NCBI GenBank assembly: GCA_900545785.1
Contig: URAA01000091.1
Location: 1-6,295, forward strand
Direction: 5' to 3'
Length of the DNA: 6,295 nt
From: an uncultured Dialister sp.
Lineage (GTDB): Bacteria > Bacillota > Negativicutes > Veillonellales > Dialisteraceae
Below are positions 5,305 to 6,295 of the stretch, piece by piece. Within the stretch, counting starts at the first letter, position 1. Every line of letters begins with the position of its first letter. The notes under the pieces were generated by a model that was not told the origin of the DNA, did not search any database, and saw only the letters and a list, made by a program, of their open reading frames with translations. A program made the translations under genes and the position numbers.

Positions 5305-6295
5305 TCAGACATGATTGAAAAGAGGGAAAAATTTCATGAAAGCATAGCAGGTGACGGTGATGGTGAGCCAAGTGATCGTCGTGAGTTTCAGCCCTTCTTT
5401 CATTTGCACCGCTGCAGAAAGGCCGCGGCTGACGGGAATGGCCCTTGTGGTTACGGGAAGGACATAGGCGCAGCAGGAAGCAACGACGGCACATAAAATA
5501 TAAGGGACGGGGTTCACCGAAAGGGCTTCGGCAATGCCCGTCGTGACGGGAATGCTGATGGAGACGGCAGCGGTATTGCTGGAAAGTTCGGTCATGAAAA
5601 CGGAAAAGAGGGCGACCGATGCCATGAGGAAGAGCCCCTCTCCGGGTGCTTTGGCTGCCATGAGAGATGCCATTTGGGAAACCGCGCCCGTTTCGATGAC
5701 GAGCCGTCCCAGAGCGAGACCGCTGGCAAAGAGGAAAATCATGCCCCACATGACATGGCTTTCCGCATATTTCCAAGTCAGCATGGCTTCTCCTTTTTCA
5801 TCTTTCAAGAAGAACATGAGGAATCCGCAGAGGAAGAAAATATAGGCAGGACGCAGGGCGGGAAGAAGATCCGCAAAGAAGGGACGCAGGAAGGAAAGGA
5901 CGATGGAAAGAACGAAAAGGAAGAGGCCGATTTTTTCCCCTTTCCTCATTTTTCCGAAGGATTCATAGAGGGAAAGGAAATATTCTTTCGACCCCGGGAG
6001 CTGTTTTACCGTCGTGGGAAGGAAGAGGATAAAAAGAAGGTTGACGATGAAAATGATCGCAAGGACGGGAAGGAAACGGATGACCCAGTCATAATACATG
6101 AATTCTTTTCCCGACAATTTTTCAAAATAAGAAATGGCGACCAAGTTGGCGGAACTGCCGATGGGAGAACCGAGACCGCCGATGCCGCTTCCCCAGCCGA
6201 TGGCAAGGAGAATGGGCGTGGCAGGACTTTTCCGTCCGAAATCTTCTTCACCGACAAATTTCAACATCGCCACCGCAATGGGACAGAAAATGGAA
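5305..6295 (-). CDS. SLC13/DASS-type anion-sodium symporter, C-terminal part
   Basis: The frame is open to the window edge, so the N-terminal part and the start are missing; 329 residues are visible. The GTG at 6273 is internal. Long hydrophobic segments alternate with short loops, as in an inner-membrane carrier. Family marks are the conserved GGLGSPIGSSAN (fragment residues 39-50), which closes the first inverted repeat, and in the second repeat TELSSNTAAVSISIP with the Ser-Asn-Thr substrate/sodium motif at 239-241, followed by ASCCAYVLPVTT. The family moves dicarboxylates, citrate or sulfate with sodium. The usual T/S-P-P-N elements differ: the first repeat has S-S-A-N and the second reads VTTRAIPVSRG, so the substrate may not be a classical dicarboxylate. 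The region between the repeats (about 100-180) holds a basic and acidic cytoplasmic loop. Transcribed toward the dehydrogenase gene and ended by its own terminator. Family call is strong; substrate unknown. Confidence 0.85.
   Translation of the reverse strand, partial: SIFCPIAVAMLKFVGEEDFGRKSPATPILLAIGWGSGIGGLGSPIGSSANLVAISYFEKLSGKEFMYYDWVIRFLPVLAIIFIVNLLFILFLPTTVKQLPGSKEYFLSLYESFGKMRKGEKIGLFLFVLSIVLSFLRPFFADLLPALRPAYIFFLCGFLMFFLKDEKGEAMLTWKYAESHVMWGMIFLFASGLALGRLVIETGAVSQMASLMAAKAPGEGLFLMASVALFSVFMTELSSNTAAVSISIPVTTGIAEALSVNPVPYILCAVVASCCAYVLPVTTRAIPVSRGLSAAVQMKEGLKLTTITWLTITVTCYAFMKFFPLFNHV

Noticed and set aside
5105..5776. Minus-strand 223-codon open frame overlapping the transporter 3' end
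   Set aside because: It is out of frame with the well-conserved SLC13 protein, has no hydrophobic pattern or domain, and runs across the terminator.

Overview
The window looks like chromosomal DNA of a diderm Firmicute (Negativicutes, perhaps near Dialister or Megasphaera). The main clue is the left-edge gene, the C-terminal part of an outer-membrane porin of the type that carries an N-terminal SLH domain and is tethered to the cell wall. Strong AGGAGG-type ribosome sites and compact intrinsic terminators fit a Firmicute. The genus is inference.

Layout. 1-1034 (+): 3' part of the SLH-porin gene, closed by a strong terminator. 1168-1455 (+): a 95-residue, AT-rich membrane protein that I do not recognise, with its own ribosome site and terminator. 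1456-1694 holds only two terminators facing each other. 1695-2107 (-): a half-size EamA/DMT transporter whose frame is broken by one base in a run of six A. 2108-2401 holds a weak promoter candidate and the terminator of the next gene, and otherwise nothing I can support. 2402-3031 (-): a COG2910/YwnB-like NAD(P)H-binding reductase. 3032-3353: a divergent control region with two overlapping promoters, paired palindromes and a structured leader. 3354-4841 (+): an AldB-like aldehyde dehydrogenase with all catalytic residues. 4842-5304 has no gene: it contains the dehydrogenase terminator, a run of T-tracts spaced about two helical turns apart, the terminator of the rightmost gene, and a cluster of TCAAAAA repeats. 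5305-6295 (-): C-terminal part of an SLC13/DASS-type anion transporter, cut by the window edge.

How the parts fit. The reductase and the dehydrogenase are divergent and their promoters overlap, so polymerase probably cannot use both at once. Each -35 box sits inside an 11-bp GTAT-N3-ATAC palindrome, which suggests one regulator, not encoded here, controlling both. A joint role in aldehyde or electrophile and redox stress is plausible inference. The other genes look like independent transcription units, each with its own terminator.

Most of the content is ordinary core or metabolic sequence. I see no mobile element, CRISPR array, tRNA, rRNA or defence system. The most interesting signals are the symmetric divergent control region, the possible attenuator before the dehydrogenase, the EamA frameshift and the phased T-tract array.
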